A stretch of DNA of 64,000 nucleotides, from contig JADJLN010000002.1 in the NCBI GenBank assembly GCA_016710115.1, forward strand, positions 186,001-250,000, written 5' to 3'. The translations under genes were made by a program, and so were the position numbers. How positions within the stretch are numbered: the first letter of the stretch is position 1; each line of letters starts with the position of its first letter. The notes below the pieces were generated by a model. It saw only the letters and a program-made list of their open reading frames with translations, searched no databases and was not told the origin of the DNA. Shown here piece after piece: positions 30,190 through 39,414 of the stretch. The DNA is from Saprospiraceae bacterium (GTDB lineage Bacteria > Bacteroidota > Bacteroidia > Chitinophagales > Saprospiraceae).

Positions 30190-30794
30190 TCATTTCAGTT
30201 CTGAAAGGAGGATCTTTTTCTGCGTAAAGGTATTCTTCATAGCCTTTTCTCTGACCTCAGGATCATCATTGTTGATCAGGTCAAAATATTCGACGGGAAC
30301 AACCTGCCAGGATAAACCATATTTGTCTTTACACCAGCCACAGGAGCTTTCCTGCCCACCATTCGCGGTCAATGCACTCCAGTAATAATCGACTTCTGCC
30401 TGGTCCTTGCAATGGATAACAAAAGAAACAGATTCATTAAATTGAAAAAAGGGGCCTGCTGCCAGGATATTGAATTCTATCCCGTTTAATTCAATTGTTG
30501 CTGTTTCAAAGTTTCCACCACCTGCTTCTTCCGGGTTTTGATACTGGTGGTATTCTTTCATTTTTCCATCTTTGAAGATGGTAAGATAATAATCCACGAC
30601 TGCCTGGCATCTGTTGTCTCAACCCAAATGCAGGGTGTAATTTTTTGAGTCATCATAACTGGATCGTTAGTTGAATTTGAATTGGAGGCTGTTTCCATCT
30701 TTTTGCCTTCGGGAACAGTCTGTTGAGCATTCGCAAAGACCTGTAGGTTAGCGATGAATGCAGCAGCCAGAATAACAGGTATACACTTTTTCAT
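30190..30794 (-). CDS. PhnB-like VOC-family protein with signal peptide (apparent frameshift)
   Basis: About 201 residues. Residues 1-24 look like a signal peptide (MKKCIPVILAAAFIANLQVF then ANAQQ). A 3-demethylubiquinone methyltransferase/PhnB-type VOC domain follows: KITPCIWVETTDA, then after one missing base at about 30606 VDYYLTIFKDGKMKEYHQYQ, FNILAAGPFFQFNESVSFVI, CGWCKDKYGLSWQVVP. VOC proteins of this type are normally cytoplasmic, so an export signal is unusual. Catalytic role unknown. Confidence 0.8.
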
Positions 30795-30919
30795 CGTTTT
30801 TTTATTTTGGATTCACTGAAGGAACAATTGAATTTGTGCGTATCCAATAGGAATTTTCCGGTGTACCAGGAAAGGTTGTTGTCTTCAAGAAGCACAGTTA
30901 TAGGCGTTGTGTGCAGTTG

Positions 30920-31350
30920 TTATTTTATTTCGCATTCCTTTTTTAATGCTTCATTCATCAATTGGAAGCCATTCCTGGTCTTTTTCAACATTCCTCCCAA
31001 CAGAGGGACTAAAATGCCGCTGAATGATTCTCCGTGAATGAATCTGGTTTGGTCGTTACCAACCGATTCCAGCATAAAAAAATGTTCGCCATCAAACAGA
31101 CCATGGATGAATAGTTTTCCCTTCCATCTGAATTCCTGTTCGGATTCAGAATCAGAATTTCCGGTTTGAACGCCATTTCCTTGCCACCGGGCGGCTTGAT
31201 ATCTACCATTAGCCTGTTACCTGTTTTTTGTTCGCCATGAATGGATCGAATAAATGGATTCCACTTGGGATAGTTGTCAAAATCCATCAGAACATTCCAT
31301 ACATGTGAAATGTCCGTGTCAATTTGTATTTCAGTTTCGATGGTTTTCAT
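30920..31350 (-). CDS. SRPBCC-family (START/Bet v1-like) protein (apparent frameshift)
   Basis: About 143 residues. It begins MKTIETEIQIDTDISHVWNV and LMDFDNYPKWNPFIRSIHGE, typical of polyketide-cyclase-like SRPBCC proteins. One base missing at about 31139-31140 restores FRWKGKLFIHGLFDGEHFF and ESFSGILVPLLGGMLKKTRN. The fold binds hydrophobic ligands; no specific ligand can be inferred. Confidence 0.85.
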
Positions 31351-31366
31351 TCGGTATGTTGATGGA

Positions 31367-31624
31367 TTAGTTTTCTAGGATTTCAGTGTTGTATTCGGTC
31401 GGGTAGTCCTTGCATGGTACTTGAGTGGGAACCCTTTTTTCAACGATCATGGATGGTTCGGAGGTCAGGATGGATAGATAGGATCCCCCGACATTGGTCA
31501 AAATTTCTCCTGTCAAAAATCCATCCAGTCCTGGTCCGCATGAATCCGTCTTGTTGACTCTTGAGTCAGGGCTGATGATATCATGAAGTGGGTCTTTCCA
31601 TACCTTGTTTTTCATTTGGACCAT
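31367..31624 (-). CDS. Short hypothetical protein
   Basis: Up to 85 residues directly upstream of the SRPBCC gene on the same strand. No family, signal peptide or membrane helix is recognised. Coding status is uncertain; it may be the remains of a longer gene. Confidence 0.3.
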   Translation of the reverse strand: MVQMKNKVWKDPLHDIISPDSRVNKTDSCGPGLDGFLTGEILTNVGGSYLSILTSEPSMIVEKRVPTQVPCKDYPTEYNTEILEN

Positions 31625-32107
31625 GATTCTGACTTTGGAAGAGTTCTGGTGTATTTGTATGGTAAAGATGGTTTAAATCACCAATTTCAGTATGGAAAGT
31701 GTTGATTTGAAATGCACAAAGAAAACTTTTGGGCACCTCAATTCACCTCCCCAATAGACCAAGACTAAAGAAAACCAGGCAGGCCTTTCGGCCGCGTGCC
31801 GCCTTAGCCTCACCGAGTACTCGAGGTATTGAGTGGACTTGATAGAAGTGCCCTCTATAAAGAAGGGAAAAAGCCCCGACTGTCTGGGTGATGGCCGGGG
31901 CTTTTTTCAATTGTTCGGAACTGATAACACGATGGGACTATCACACCAGATTAGTGCGATTGTCATCCTAGATACGTCATGGTATACCGTGTTTTAAATT
32001 GATAGGACAAACCATAGCATCTTGGGAATGCACAATATCTGTATTCCGGCATCCTACAGGGAGTGATGAATGACTGAGCATTTACATGTCGGCTGGCAGC
32101 TTGTGTT
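31625..32107. other. Intergenic stretch with palindromes and a terminator
   Basis: No convincing gene. Contents include a hairpin GGCC-TTTC-GGCC near 31790, the palindrome CGAGTACTCG near 31818, and the terminator listed separately. The sequence is AT-richer than the core genome. Confidence 0.4.
31869..31908. terminator. Rho-independent terminator (near-copy of the one at 29834)
   Basis: AAAAGCCCCGAC, loop, GGCCGGGGCTTTTTT. The loop GTCTGGGTGAT differs by one base from the copy at 29834-29870. A-rich and T-rich flanks allow function in either direction. The nearest gene that could use it is the minus-strand gene at 32108. Confidence 0.75.
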
Positions 32108-32482
32108 TCAGCTTTTTCGGAAAGCAAAATATCCCTGGCTCCCGGCGAGGAAGATGTGGAGGATGACCGGCATCCCGCCCATGTCATTCATCACGCCATT
32201 CAGTGTCGCCAACAGCACAATGGGAATATCGATGAGACTGTAGATAGTACCTGCCACAAGAATGTTCTTCCAGGCGGTGTCTGGGAGGGGAAGGTGACGG
32301 TTCATCCAGAACAGCAGGCCATTTGCAGTGAGGGCTGCGCCGAGAATACGGGACATCATCATCCCCGAGTCGTCGAAGCTTACGCCGTAGGCTGCCATAA
32401 AAGCATTGGGGACAAGGAGAAGGCCCAGACCGAAGACGAGGTAGAGCACGGTCCAGATAACGGCAAAACGGGAAAGGTTCAT
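32108..32482 (-). CDS. Small membrane protein with four helices
   Basis: 124 residues. Four hydrophobic segments: FAVIWTVLYLVFGLGLLLVP, ILGAALTANGLLFWM, ILVAGTIYSLIDIPIVLLAT and the C-terminal ILHIFLAGSQGYFAF. It resembles small DUF4345-like membrane proteins, but I cannot fix the family. Accessory block, minus strand, 2 bp from the integrase remnant. Confidence 0.65.
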   Translation of the reverse strand: MNLSRFAVIWTVLYLVFGLGLLLVPNAFMAAYGVSFDDSGMMMSRILGAALTANGLLFWMNRHLPLPDTAWKNILVAGTIYSLIDIPIVLLATLNGVMNDMGGMPVILHIFLAGSQGYFAFRKS

Positions 32483-32484
32483 GA

Positions 32485-32766
32485 TTAGAGGGTGTTATGT
32501 GAAGGAACAGGTTTGAACCTGAGAAAGATAAGCTGTTCTCCTGATTTACGGAAGGAATGAAATCTGATCTTGAAAGACGAAATTTGGTTCGGTTCAAGTT
32601 GTTGGATAAGTTGCTTGTACTGTCTGTCCTGGAAATGGATACACCGCTGCATATATGCCGTCACCGTCCTTCTGGAAAAATTTTTCAGGACCATGAACTC
32701 CTCGAAATCATTCAGGTGATGATCAAAGTTAGTTTCCAACAGCCAGCGTATGAGATAAGTGGGCAA
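32485..32766 (-). pseudogene. Fragment of a tyrosine recombinase (N-terminal SAM-like domain)
   Basis: The segment FEEFMVLKNFSRRTVTAYMQ resembles the SAM-like core-binding domain of XerD/phage integrases. The catalytic C-terminal domain (R..HxxR..Y) is absent, and the frame ends after about 90 residues in unrelated sequence. A decayed integrase would fit the mixed accessory genes around it. Confidence 0.5.
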
Positions 32767-32908
32767 GCGTAGTCCCTTTCTAAAGGCACCACGGGCTATC
32801 TGTCAAAAGCTTCTTCTTCGTGTACAAAGGTTTTTAAGCGGGCATGTTCAAAAGTTTTGGCGTCGATGCACTTGGTCAATCGGAGAAAATACATGGTTTA
32901 TTATTTCA

Positions 32909-34202
32909 TTATTCTGTTTTGCATATTCTACCATTTATGGTTACGTCATCAATTGTAGCAGAAATAAAATAGGTGCACGGTGGGTAGGGTATTAAATTCA
33001 TTGTGACCTTTGAAGTGAATGGACGTATAGACTCATTTATGATAAAATGGCCCATCATATCAGCAACCACGGAGGTGGATTTGCGTATGTGGGATCTGTC
33101 CGAAATCGATACTGAATTCACTGGTCGTAGGATTGGGATAAATAGAAATTTGATTTGTCAGGTGTTCTTCATTGATCTCACTGACCATGGGTATGATGTT
33201 GTTGAATGTAGCAAACATCATGGAATCCATGCGGCAATGGCATGTATAATAGGGTGGTACTATTCCTGATCCATGACTTAATACCCCATATGCAGACCTC
33301 AATTGAAATGAATCCTGATGAAAAAAGCCGCTCCCGCTTTGCCCCTGGTATCCGATATTGTAATGACAGATGGTATTCGTGGATTTCCAAAAATCCATGT
33401 ATCCATTCATGTAGTACATCCGCTCTCCGGCTTCGAAGACCGGATTGCCAAAGGAATCATATCCGGGATATCCAAAACTATGGAAGTTATTGGAGGGTGC
33501 GGTAAAAAAACTGTCATTTGGAGTGAAGCCCAAATCGATCCATCCAGTTTGGTTTCCCACTGGCTCGGCCAGGCTCATAATGGCTATATCATAATCAAGA
33601 TTCCCATTCTGTGTCCATTGAGAAAAGGAGTACCAGTTCGTTGTTGTCGTCAGGCCAAAGGGCCAGGTTCCCAAATTATATGCAGGGATAATGGTACATG
33701 CCACAGCATAACTAGAATCAAATTTGCTTTTAACACAATGGCCTCCGGTGAGAATGAATGAAGGATGGACCATCAGACCGGAGCAGGTCCCAAAACTGTT
33801 TTGATTGGTTTGAGGATTGAAAAATGTGATAAATAGTTTCACGACGGCGGATATGGGGTAATCCCGAAATCCGGCAAGTTGATCGGCAGGTTGTAACGTG
33901 GAGAATGAAAAAGGTTGAAGTTCTTCCTGGTCAATAAACGGATCGCTTTGATTGAAGGGTGTTTGCCGAGTCCTTTGCGCGGGATGTTCATTATAGTTGG
34001 CCGTCTGTATAGTATCAAACCTGTTTTCCATCATGTTGTACATGATGAGTTTGTTTTCTTTGTATTCCGGATCTATTGGAGGTGTAAATGACTGCAATGG
34101 TATAGGAGTGTATAGATCCATGTTAAACGGCTGTTGCCCTGTGCTCGAGAACTGGCATAGAACGGTCAGGAGAAAGACAGTGAATGTAATTGTGTTTTTC
34201 AT
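32909..34202 (-). CDS. Secreted V8-like serine protease with T9SS domain (apparent frameshift)
   Basis: About 430 residues. A signal peptide (MKNTITFTVFLLTVLCQFSS) and propeptide precede a trypsin/glutamyl-endopeptidase fold with the triad His in SFILTGGHCVKS, Asp in NLDYDIAIMSLAEP and Ser in GYQGQSGSGFF. The T9SS domain begins ISIYPNPTTSEFSIDFG. A frame break near 33067-33068 would truncate it; repaired, it continues DMMGHFIINESIRPFTSKVT to a stop at 32909. AT-rich compared with the core genes. Start coupled (ATGA) to the upstream gene. Confidence 0.85.
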
Positions 34203-34612
34203 AGGATGGCAGTTAGATTATTCTGGATATACATCAGACGTATATGTGTAAGGGGTTTCTGGATGATTGTTCCATCAGATGAGACCTCAATATGTTTTCT
34301 GGTGCGTTCATTTTCTTCTGCAGTCAGTGAATGAAATGTCAATAAAGAAAGTTGCCGTCCCGATCGACACCGTATCGAGTTCACCCCCTTGTTACCCTTT
34401 CCTGCTGGGTGAACATACCCCGAAAGCATGGTGCTGGCGGAGAAAGCTATTCTGTACAATAAGGAAATTCTCCTGATCTCTGCCTTACCAGATCCTTCCA
34501 AAGATAAGTTATTTGGGAGAAGAATGGGGCAGGATGTACATTGGAGTAACTCTTGTTTCAAGTGGCAGGTCCAGGCCACAGGAACGGGGGCAACATGTAC
34601 TGTAAATTGCAT
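34199..34612 (-). CDS. Hypothetical protein coupled to the V8-like protease
   Basis: 137 residues starting MQFTVHVAPVPVAWTCHLKQ. I do not recognise it; the C-terminal part (HIEVSSDGTIIQKPL, RLMYIQNNLTAIL) looks protein-like. Evidence that it is real: a strong Shine-Dalgarno sequence 8 nt before the ATG and a 4-bp stop/start overlap with the protease gene. A propeptide-like, inhibitor or immunity role is possible from position only. Confidence 0.5.
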   Translation of the reverse strand: MQFTVHVAPVPVAWTCHLKQELLQCTSCPILLPNNLSLEGSGKAEIRRISLLYRIAFSASTMLSGYVHPAGKGNKGVNSIRCRSGRQLSLLTFHSLTAEENERTRKHIEVSSDGTIIQKPLTHIRLMYIQNNLTAIL

Positions 34613-34620
34613 GTTGAACT

Positions 34621-34626
34621 CCTCCC
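34621..34626 (-). promoter_or_regulatory. Strong Shine-Dalgarno sequence
   Basis: GGGAGG on the minus strand (context AAAAGGGAGGAG) lies 8 nt before the ATG at 34612. Good SD sequences are rare in Bacteroidota, and this one decides the start. Confidence 0.6.
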
Positions 34627-34924
34627 TTTTACTATAGCACTTAATAGGGGAAAAACCGGTCTTATCCATTCCTGATCGAACATCTCACATTGTGTTTGAT
34701 CAATCGAAGTGTTATGTGGCGGGAATTGGTCATATCCCTCCTTGCCCTTCGAACAGATACACCTTGGGTTAATGTGGGTCAATTAATTGCCGCAAGACGT
34801 CTTGGTGAGATTGACGAAACTTCAGTCCCCGGTCCGCTCTCATTTGCCCCACCAGTCGTGAGTTGATCATGATTTCAGTTGATGCCATTCAGGTGAATGG
34901 TTATCCTGCGGTGGAGTTTCAAGG
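34627..34924. other. Intergenic stretch, nothing recognised
   Basis: About 300 bp without a convincing reading frame. It contains the string GTTATGTGGCGGG near 34710, which superficially resembles integron recombination-site ends, and no clear repeat or terminator. Confidence 0.3.
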
Positions 34925-35317
34925 TTAAAGTCGGGGCACCGCTTCAATGAGGATTTCATTTTGGGCTTTGTCGTAATATGTACAGGTCATCTGTTCCAGA
35001 TCGACAATCCATTTTTCAATACCTGTTTCAGCGCAATGACTGCAAAACTTAAAATAATCCGTTTCTCCTTTCTGGTGCATCTGGAGATATTCACAAAATT
35101 GACTTTTGTCACTTGTTTCCGCAATGAGCAGTGGATCATATTTCGGGGTGGACTGGGTCTGGAATTTATTTCTGCCGAAATAGGTTGTGCAACTGTCTGT
35201 CACCCGTGTTTCAAAGGAAACCACACCGAGCGTTTTTATATTCTGAATGTATGCCGGGAAATCGGCACCTGATCTTACTTTGCTGTGTGCCAGTTCAATT
35301 TGTTCGACTGTAAACAT
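34925..35317 (-). CDS. DUF1398-family protein
   Basis: 130 residues. MFTVEQIELAHSKVRSGADF and PAYIQNIKTLGVVSFETRVT, then SCTTYFGRN, match the start of DUF1398 proteins. The C-terminal half has a pair of conserved cysteines (KFCSHCAETGIEKW). Function unknown. Short single gene in the accessory block; frame intact. Confidence 0.8.
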   Translation of the reverse strand: MFTVEQIELAHSKVRSGADFPAYIQNIKTLGVVSFETRVTDSCTTYFGRNKFQTQSTPKYDPLLIAETSDKSQFCEYLQMHQKGETDYFKFCSHCAETGIEKWIVDLEQMTCTYYDKAQNEILIEAVPRL

Positions 35318-35523
35318 GCTGTTTTAATTGTCAGGGTGATACCAATGTTGTGGACTGCTGATGCCTGTGAGAGTTAGCGGCTCGAAGTGTCAACTTTGAG
35401 CAACTGATTACATTATAATGATATACCATGAAGCTAATATTAGGACAGATTGGTTATCGATGCACAGGTACGCAGCAGGGGTTATTTCTGCCAATACATC
35501 ATTCACACTACAAATTGCGTCAT

Positions 35524-35949
35524 TCAGGATGTCTGATTGACACCGTCCCGAATGGCCTCTTCAAGAATGTCTATCTGGATATCCGTTAATTTTCTGAATT
35601 TGATGCAATATCCGGTCACACTGGCTTTTCCAATGGTTTTCCCATAGGTCTCCTGGAGATAGGTTTTGTCTGCAAGGCCCATGATATACACGGATATTCC
35701 TGTTGTGTTTGCACTGATTCCGACTTGATAGAATTCTCTTGATTTGCCGTCTGCATAATGTATCGTCAGTTGTCCATAGCCGATTTGCGGATTGGCCACC
35801 ACTTTGCCTGTCTCGTCTTTACCGTCGAAAAACCATTGTCTGGTTTGCGGTAAAAGATGCTGGATGCGGTGGTGCAGGGTCATGAGGTCAAGCCGTTTCG
35901 AATCAGGTAGACTGTCCATATAGCCTTTGATCTGTTCTTCGATATCCAT
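35524..35949 (-). CDS. DUF1801-family protein (YdhG-like)
   Basis: 141 residues with the DUF1801 pattern: ALHxxI-like start LDLMTLHHRIQHLLPQTRQW, central IGYGQLTIHYADGKSREFYQ and the conserved end GKASVTGYCIKFRKLTDIQI. The fold resembles frataxin-like / YdhG proteins; biochemical role unknown. Frame intact. Confidence 0.8.
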   Translation of the reverse strand: MDIEEQIKGYMDSLPDSKRLDLMTLHHRIQHLLPQTRQWFFDGKDETGKVVANPQIGYGQLTIHYADGKSREFYQVGISANTTGISVYIMGLADKTYLQETYGKTIGKASVTGYCIKFRKLTDIQIDILEEAIRDGVNQTS

Positions 35950-36035
35950 GTGGTCGTTTTGTCTGAACCTGTTTTTTCACTTGCCGAATCAGATGTTCAA
36001 CACGAAATGCATGTTGATTCCGGAGGGTAATTGTC

Positions 36036-36654
36036 CTATTTTCGAGTCAGTTTATATCTCATGTGCGTTGTCCATGCTGATGTGTTGACGTCCTCGATCT
36101 GGAGGGTATATCTGTTTTTGTCAATTCCGTCAAAAAGCCGGATGCCACTTCCCAGGAATACGGGGGCTATATGGATAATAAATTCATTAACCAGCCCTGC
36201 ATTCAGAAATTGTTGTATCGTATTTGCACCGCCTTGAATGCGGATATCTTTTCCTTTTGCCGATTGTCTTGCCTTTCCGGGGCACTTTCTATTCCATCAG
36301 TGATAAAATGGAAAGTTGTCGTTCCTTCCTGGATCCAGGGATCGCGTTTCTCGTGGGTCAACACATATACATCTGCCTTGTACAAGTCATTTGGCCAGCT
36401 GACTTCACCCTCCTCAAACATTCGTTTCCCCATAATGAACGCACCTGTTCGGGCTATGGTCGCTCTGATGAATGCCCCGTCAGTTCCGTCTTCCTTCCCA
36501 CCATCCATGCCGAGGTACTCCCAGAATGCTTTCTGATTCAACATCCGGAGTGGATTTGTCCGGATACGCCTCCCATCGGGTTATGAGGACTTCTGTTGTC
36601 CCCTGCAAAAAATCCATCCAGGGATATTCCACTGTCGAAAATAATCCTGCTCAT
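36036..36654 (-). CDS. RibD C-terminal / dihydrofolate-reductase-like protein (two apparent frameshifts)
   Basis: About 205 residues after repair. The first frame gives MSRIIFDSGISLDGFFAGDN. The second gives GAFIMGKRMFEEGEVSWPND and DVYVLTHEKRDPWIQEGTTT. The third gives KDIRIQGGANTIQQFLNAGL and HIAPVFLGSGIRLFDGIDKN. These are the segments of the bacterial DHFR-like family of general reductases. Missing bases lie near 36545-36546 and 36277-36278, both in CC runs. NADPH binding is inferred from the family. Confidence 0.85.
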
Positions 36655-37154
36655 TATTGCGGGTGTTTAATTTCGGTTATTCTACAGTCGGTGATCAAGT
36701 CACTGAAAGGCGAATCTGCCTAATTGCTGGTAGCTATTTTCTGTTTTTGACAGGATCGGCTTGCTAAAGATAGTTGTTCAAGCGGGATATAAACACCTTG
36801 CCCTTTCCTCGATTCCATTGTCATCCCCGATAACTTGAGTAATAAACAGTACCTGTTCATGACACGCGTTGATCAATCCAATGGCATGAATCGGATACCA
36901 GATTAATACAAACATTACTTCAGGTACAGGTCTGGTTTATTGATCGGATTTCCGATGAATATCCCAAGGGTACATGAAGATATATGGGTTGCTTCGCTGA
37001 ACAGATTTCGACAGAGATCAGGTACGGTTCAAGACATATTTAGCAGCCATGCTGGGATGGAAATAGAACACTTGAGTAAGGTTCGCTACAGGCCTGCAGC
37101 TTCAGCAGCATCTTCTGGTCATTTTACAGAACCTGCGGGAATGTTCCTGGTTCC
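36655..37154. other. Intergenic stretch between accessory block and glyS
   Basis: No confident gene. A plus-strand frame from 36940 encodes about 70 plausible residues (HEDIWVASLNRFRQRSG) before running into the repeat array at 37155. I could not link it to a family, and it may be a fragment. Confidence 0.3.
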
Positions 37155-37261
37155 ATTTCGACCTTTACCCAATACCCTTTACCCATTACCCTTTACCCTT
37201 TACCTTTTACCCAATCCCAATACCCAATACCCAATACCCAATACCCAATACCCAATACCCA
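37155..37261. repeat. Heptanucleotide array: ACCCTTT-type then ACCCAAT-type units
   Basis: Units of the form ACCCTTT change into a tract of ACCCAAT units, ending a few bases before the glyS stop. The same two-part order is found at 39415-39531, beyond the other side of glyS. Confidence 0.85.
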
Positions 37262-38815
37262 TTACCCGAATAACCCGGCCATATCCGTCCTCTCCTTCAC
37301 GATAGGCAGGATCTCATCGATATGCAGGCGCTGCTGCTCGAGGGTGTCCCGGTCGCGAAGGGTCACGGTGTCATCTTCCAGGGTCTGGAAGTCCACCGTC
37401 ACACAATACGGCGTGCCGATGGCATCCTGCCGGCGGTAGCGACGGCCGATGGCGTCCTTTTCGTCATACTGGCAGGGGAAGTGTGCCTTGAGCCGGTGCA
37501 GCACAGCAGTGGCCTTGTCGGTCAGTTCCTCCTTGTTTTTTACCAGGGGAAGTATCGCACATTTGATCGGAGCCAGGGCTGCCGGCAGTTTGAGCACTGT
37601 CCGAGTGGAGTCCTGTCCTTCCGCATCGGGGACCGTCTCTTCCACCAGGGCGTGGCTCATCATGGCCAGAAACATCCGGTCGCATCCGATGGAGGTCTCC
37701 ACCACATAGGGGATGTAATTCTCGTTGAGCTCGGGATCAAAATACTGCAGCTTGCGGCCGGACAGCTCCTGGTGGCTCTTCAGGTCGAAATCCGTTCGGC
37801 TGTGAATGCCCTCCAGCTCGCGGAACCCGAAGGGGAAGTCAAACTGAATGTCCACCGCCGCATTGGCGTAATGGGCCAGATTGTCATGGTCCTTGAACTT
37901 CAGCTTCTCCGCCGGAGTACCCAGGGCCAGGTGCCACTTCATCCGCTCCTCCTTCCAGTAGTTGTAGAATTCCATTTCCGTGCCAGGGCGCACAAAGAAT
38001 TGCATTTCCATCTGCTCGAATTCCCGCATGCGGAAGATGAACTGTCGCGCCACGATCTCGTTGCGAAAGGCCTTCCCGATCTGGGCGATACCGAACGGCA
38101 CCTTTTGCCGGGCGGTCTTCTGCACATTGAGAAAATTTACGAAGATCCCCTGGGCCGTCTCGGGGCGCAGATAAAGCTTGCCTTCCTCACCGGCGATATT
38201 ACCCAGCTGGGTAGAGAACATGAGATTGAACTGGCGCACCTCGGTCCAGTTGCGGCTGCCACTCACGGGATCGGCGATCTCCAGTTCCTCGATCAGAGTT
38301 GTGAGGCCGTCCATATCGCCGTTGGTCATACAGGTAGCCAGGCGTTGGTTGATGCTGTCGATCTGGGTCTGGTACTCGACGACACGCGGGTTGGTCTGTC
38401 GGTACATGGCCTCATCGAAGGTCTCCCCGAAGCGCTTGGCTGCCTTGTCTACCTCCTTACTGATCTTGGCCTCGATCTTCTCCACAAATTCCTCGATCAT
38501 CACATCGGCCCGGTAGCGTTTCTTGCTGTCCTTGTTGTCGATCAGGGGGTCATTGAAGGCGTCGACATGCCCGGAGGCCTTCCAGGTCTTCGGATGCATG
38601 AAGATGGCCGCATCAATGCCCACGATATTGTCGTGCATGCGCACCATGGCCTGCCACCAGTAGTTCTTGATATTGTTCTTCAGCTCCACACCATAGGGTC
38701 CGTAGTCATAGGCGGCACTGAGGCCGTCATAGATCTCGCTCGACGGGTAGATAAATCCATATTCCTTGCAATGGGAGACAATATTCTTGAACTGGTCTTC
38801 AGACGATACGGACAT
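37262..38815 (-). CDS. glyS: Glycine--tRNA ligase
   Basis: 517 residues, the dimeric class II GlyRS form. Motifs include SHCKEYGFIYPSSEIYDGLS, DYGPYGVELKNNIKNYWWQA, LYLRPETAQGIFVNFLNVQ (motif 2 region), AFRNEIVARQFIFRMREFEQ, the motif 3 region VVETSIGCDRMFLAM, and a C-terminal anticodon-binding domain. It charges tRNA-Gly with glycine. The start MSVSSEDQFKNIV at 38815 is preferred to a longer one. GC-rich compared with neighbours; frame intact. Confidence 0.95.
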   Translation of the reverse strand: MSVSSEDQFKNIVSHCKEYGFIYPSSEIYDGLSAAYDYGPYGVELKNNIKNYWWQAMVRMHDNIVGIDAAIFMHPKTWKASGHVDAFNDPLIDNKDSKKRYRADVMIEEFVEKIEAKISKEVDKAAKRFGETFDEAMYRQTNPRVVEYQTQIDSINQRLATCMTNGDMDGLTTLIEELEIADPVSGSRNWTEVRQFNLMFSTQLGNIAGEEGKLYLRPETAQGIFVNFLNVQKTARQKVPFGIAQIGKAFRNEIVARQFIFRMREFEQMEMQFFVRPGTEMEFYNYWKEERMKWHLALGTPAEKLKFKDHDNLAHYANAAVDIQFDFPFGFRELEGIHSRTDFDLKSHQELSGRKLQYFDPELNENYIPYVVETSIGCDRMFLAMMSHALVEETVPDAEGQDSTRTVLKLPAALAPIKCAILPLVKNKEELTDKATAVLHRLKAHFPCQYDEKDAIGRRYRRQDAIGTPYCVTVDFQTLEDDTVTLRDRDTLEQQRLHIDEILPIVKERTDMAGLFG

Positions 38816-38847
38816 GTGTTGTGTTTTAGGGCCTGTTTTGAACCGGC

Positions 38848-38855
38848 GGCAAAGA
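38848..38855 (-). promoter_or_regulatory. -7 promoter box for glyS
   Basis: TATCTTTG on the minus strand matches TAnnTTTG, 32 nt upstream of the glyS ATG. Confidence 0.5.
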
Positions 38856-39414
38856 TACATGCGTTTGGGAAAAGGGCGTTGGCCGAGTGTGGATCCGCCT
38901 TCTTTCGCCGTACTGCATTCCGGGGGGAGGAGTGGTTTGGAGGAGTCGAGAAGTCAAGGAGAGGGAGTAATGGGAAGACAATAAAATAGGAAGTTTTAAT
39001 TACGTTTTGTGGATCCTGTTGAAAGATTCCATTCACAATACTGGTTGGTTCCCTTCTCCTTGAAAAGGAGAGGGGACAGGGGTGAGGTTAACACGGCGGC
39101 CGGGAAGAAGAGGAGGATATGAGGAGTCGAGAAGTCAAAGAGAGGGTTATGCCCAAGGGGGTTTGGGAGTATTCAAAAAATGTGTCGACACATTCATGGC
39201 ATCCGGGACGCCCTGGAGGCCGAGGGATTGATGGCATCCCATCGGACTTGGGCTGTTTTCCTGGCCAGTTGCTTTCCATCTCCTGTACCTTCTTTATACG
39301 GAAGCCCTCCCTTAAGTACCTGTATTATCGACTCTTCCAATTTTGAACTCTTCTCATGTGGCCATTTTTGCCTGGGTTTAACCCGTAAAAACGGTCAACC
39401 TATATCATGAGGCT
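38856..39414. other. Intergenic stretch with a REP-like hairpin
   Basis: No gene recognised. An imperfect inverted repeat CCCTTCTCCTTGAAAAGGAG followed by AGGGGACAGGGGTGAGG lies near 39050-39090; it has the look of a dispersed intergenic element. A motif GAGGAGTCGAGAAGTCAA occurs twice, near 38940 and 39120. Confidence 0.4.

Noticed and set aside
30893..30925. Integron attC site after the SRPBCC gene
   Set aside because: Only one half resembles an attC arm; no complementary arm was found within 150 bp, so it is kept only as a hint in a finding.
32840..33060. Separate small gene downstream of the V8-like protease
   Set aside because: Its frame (DMMGHFIINESIRPFTSK onward) is the missing end of the protease's T9SS domain, displaced by a frameshift.
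37322..38989. 555-residue plus-strand open frame
   Set aside because: It is the antisense of glyS, which has all GlyRS motifs; the open frame comes from the GC-rich codon pattern.
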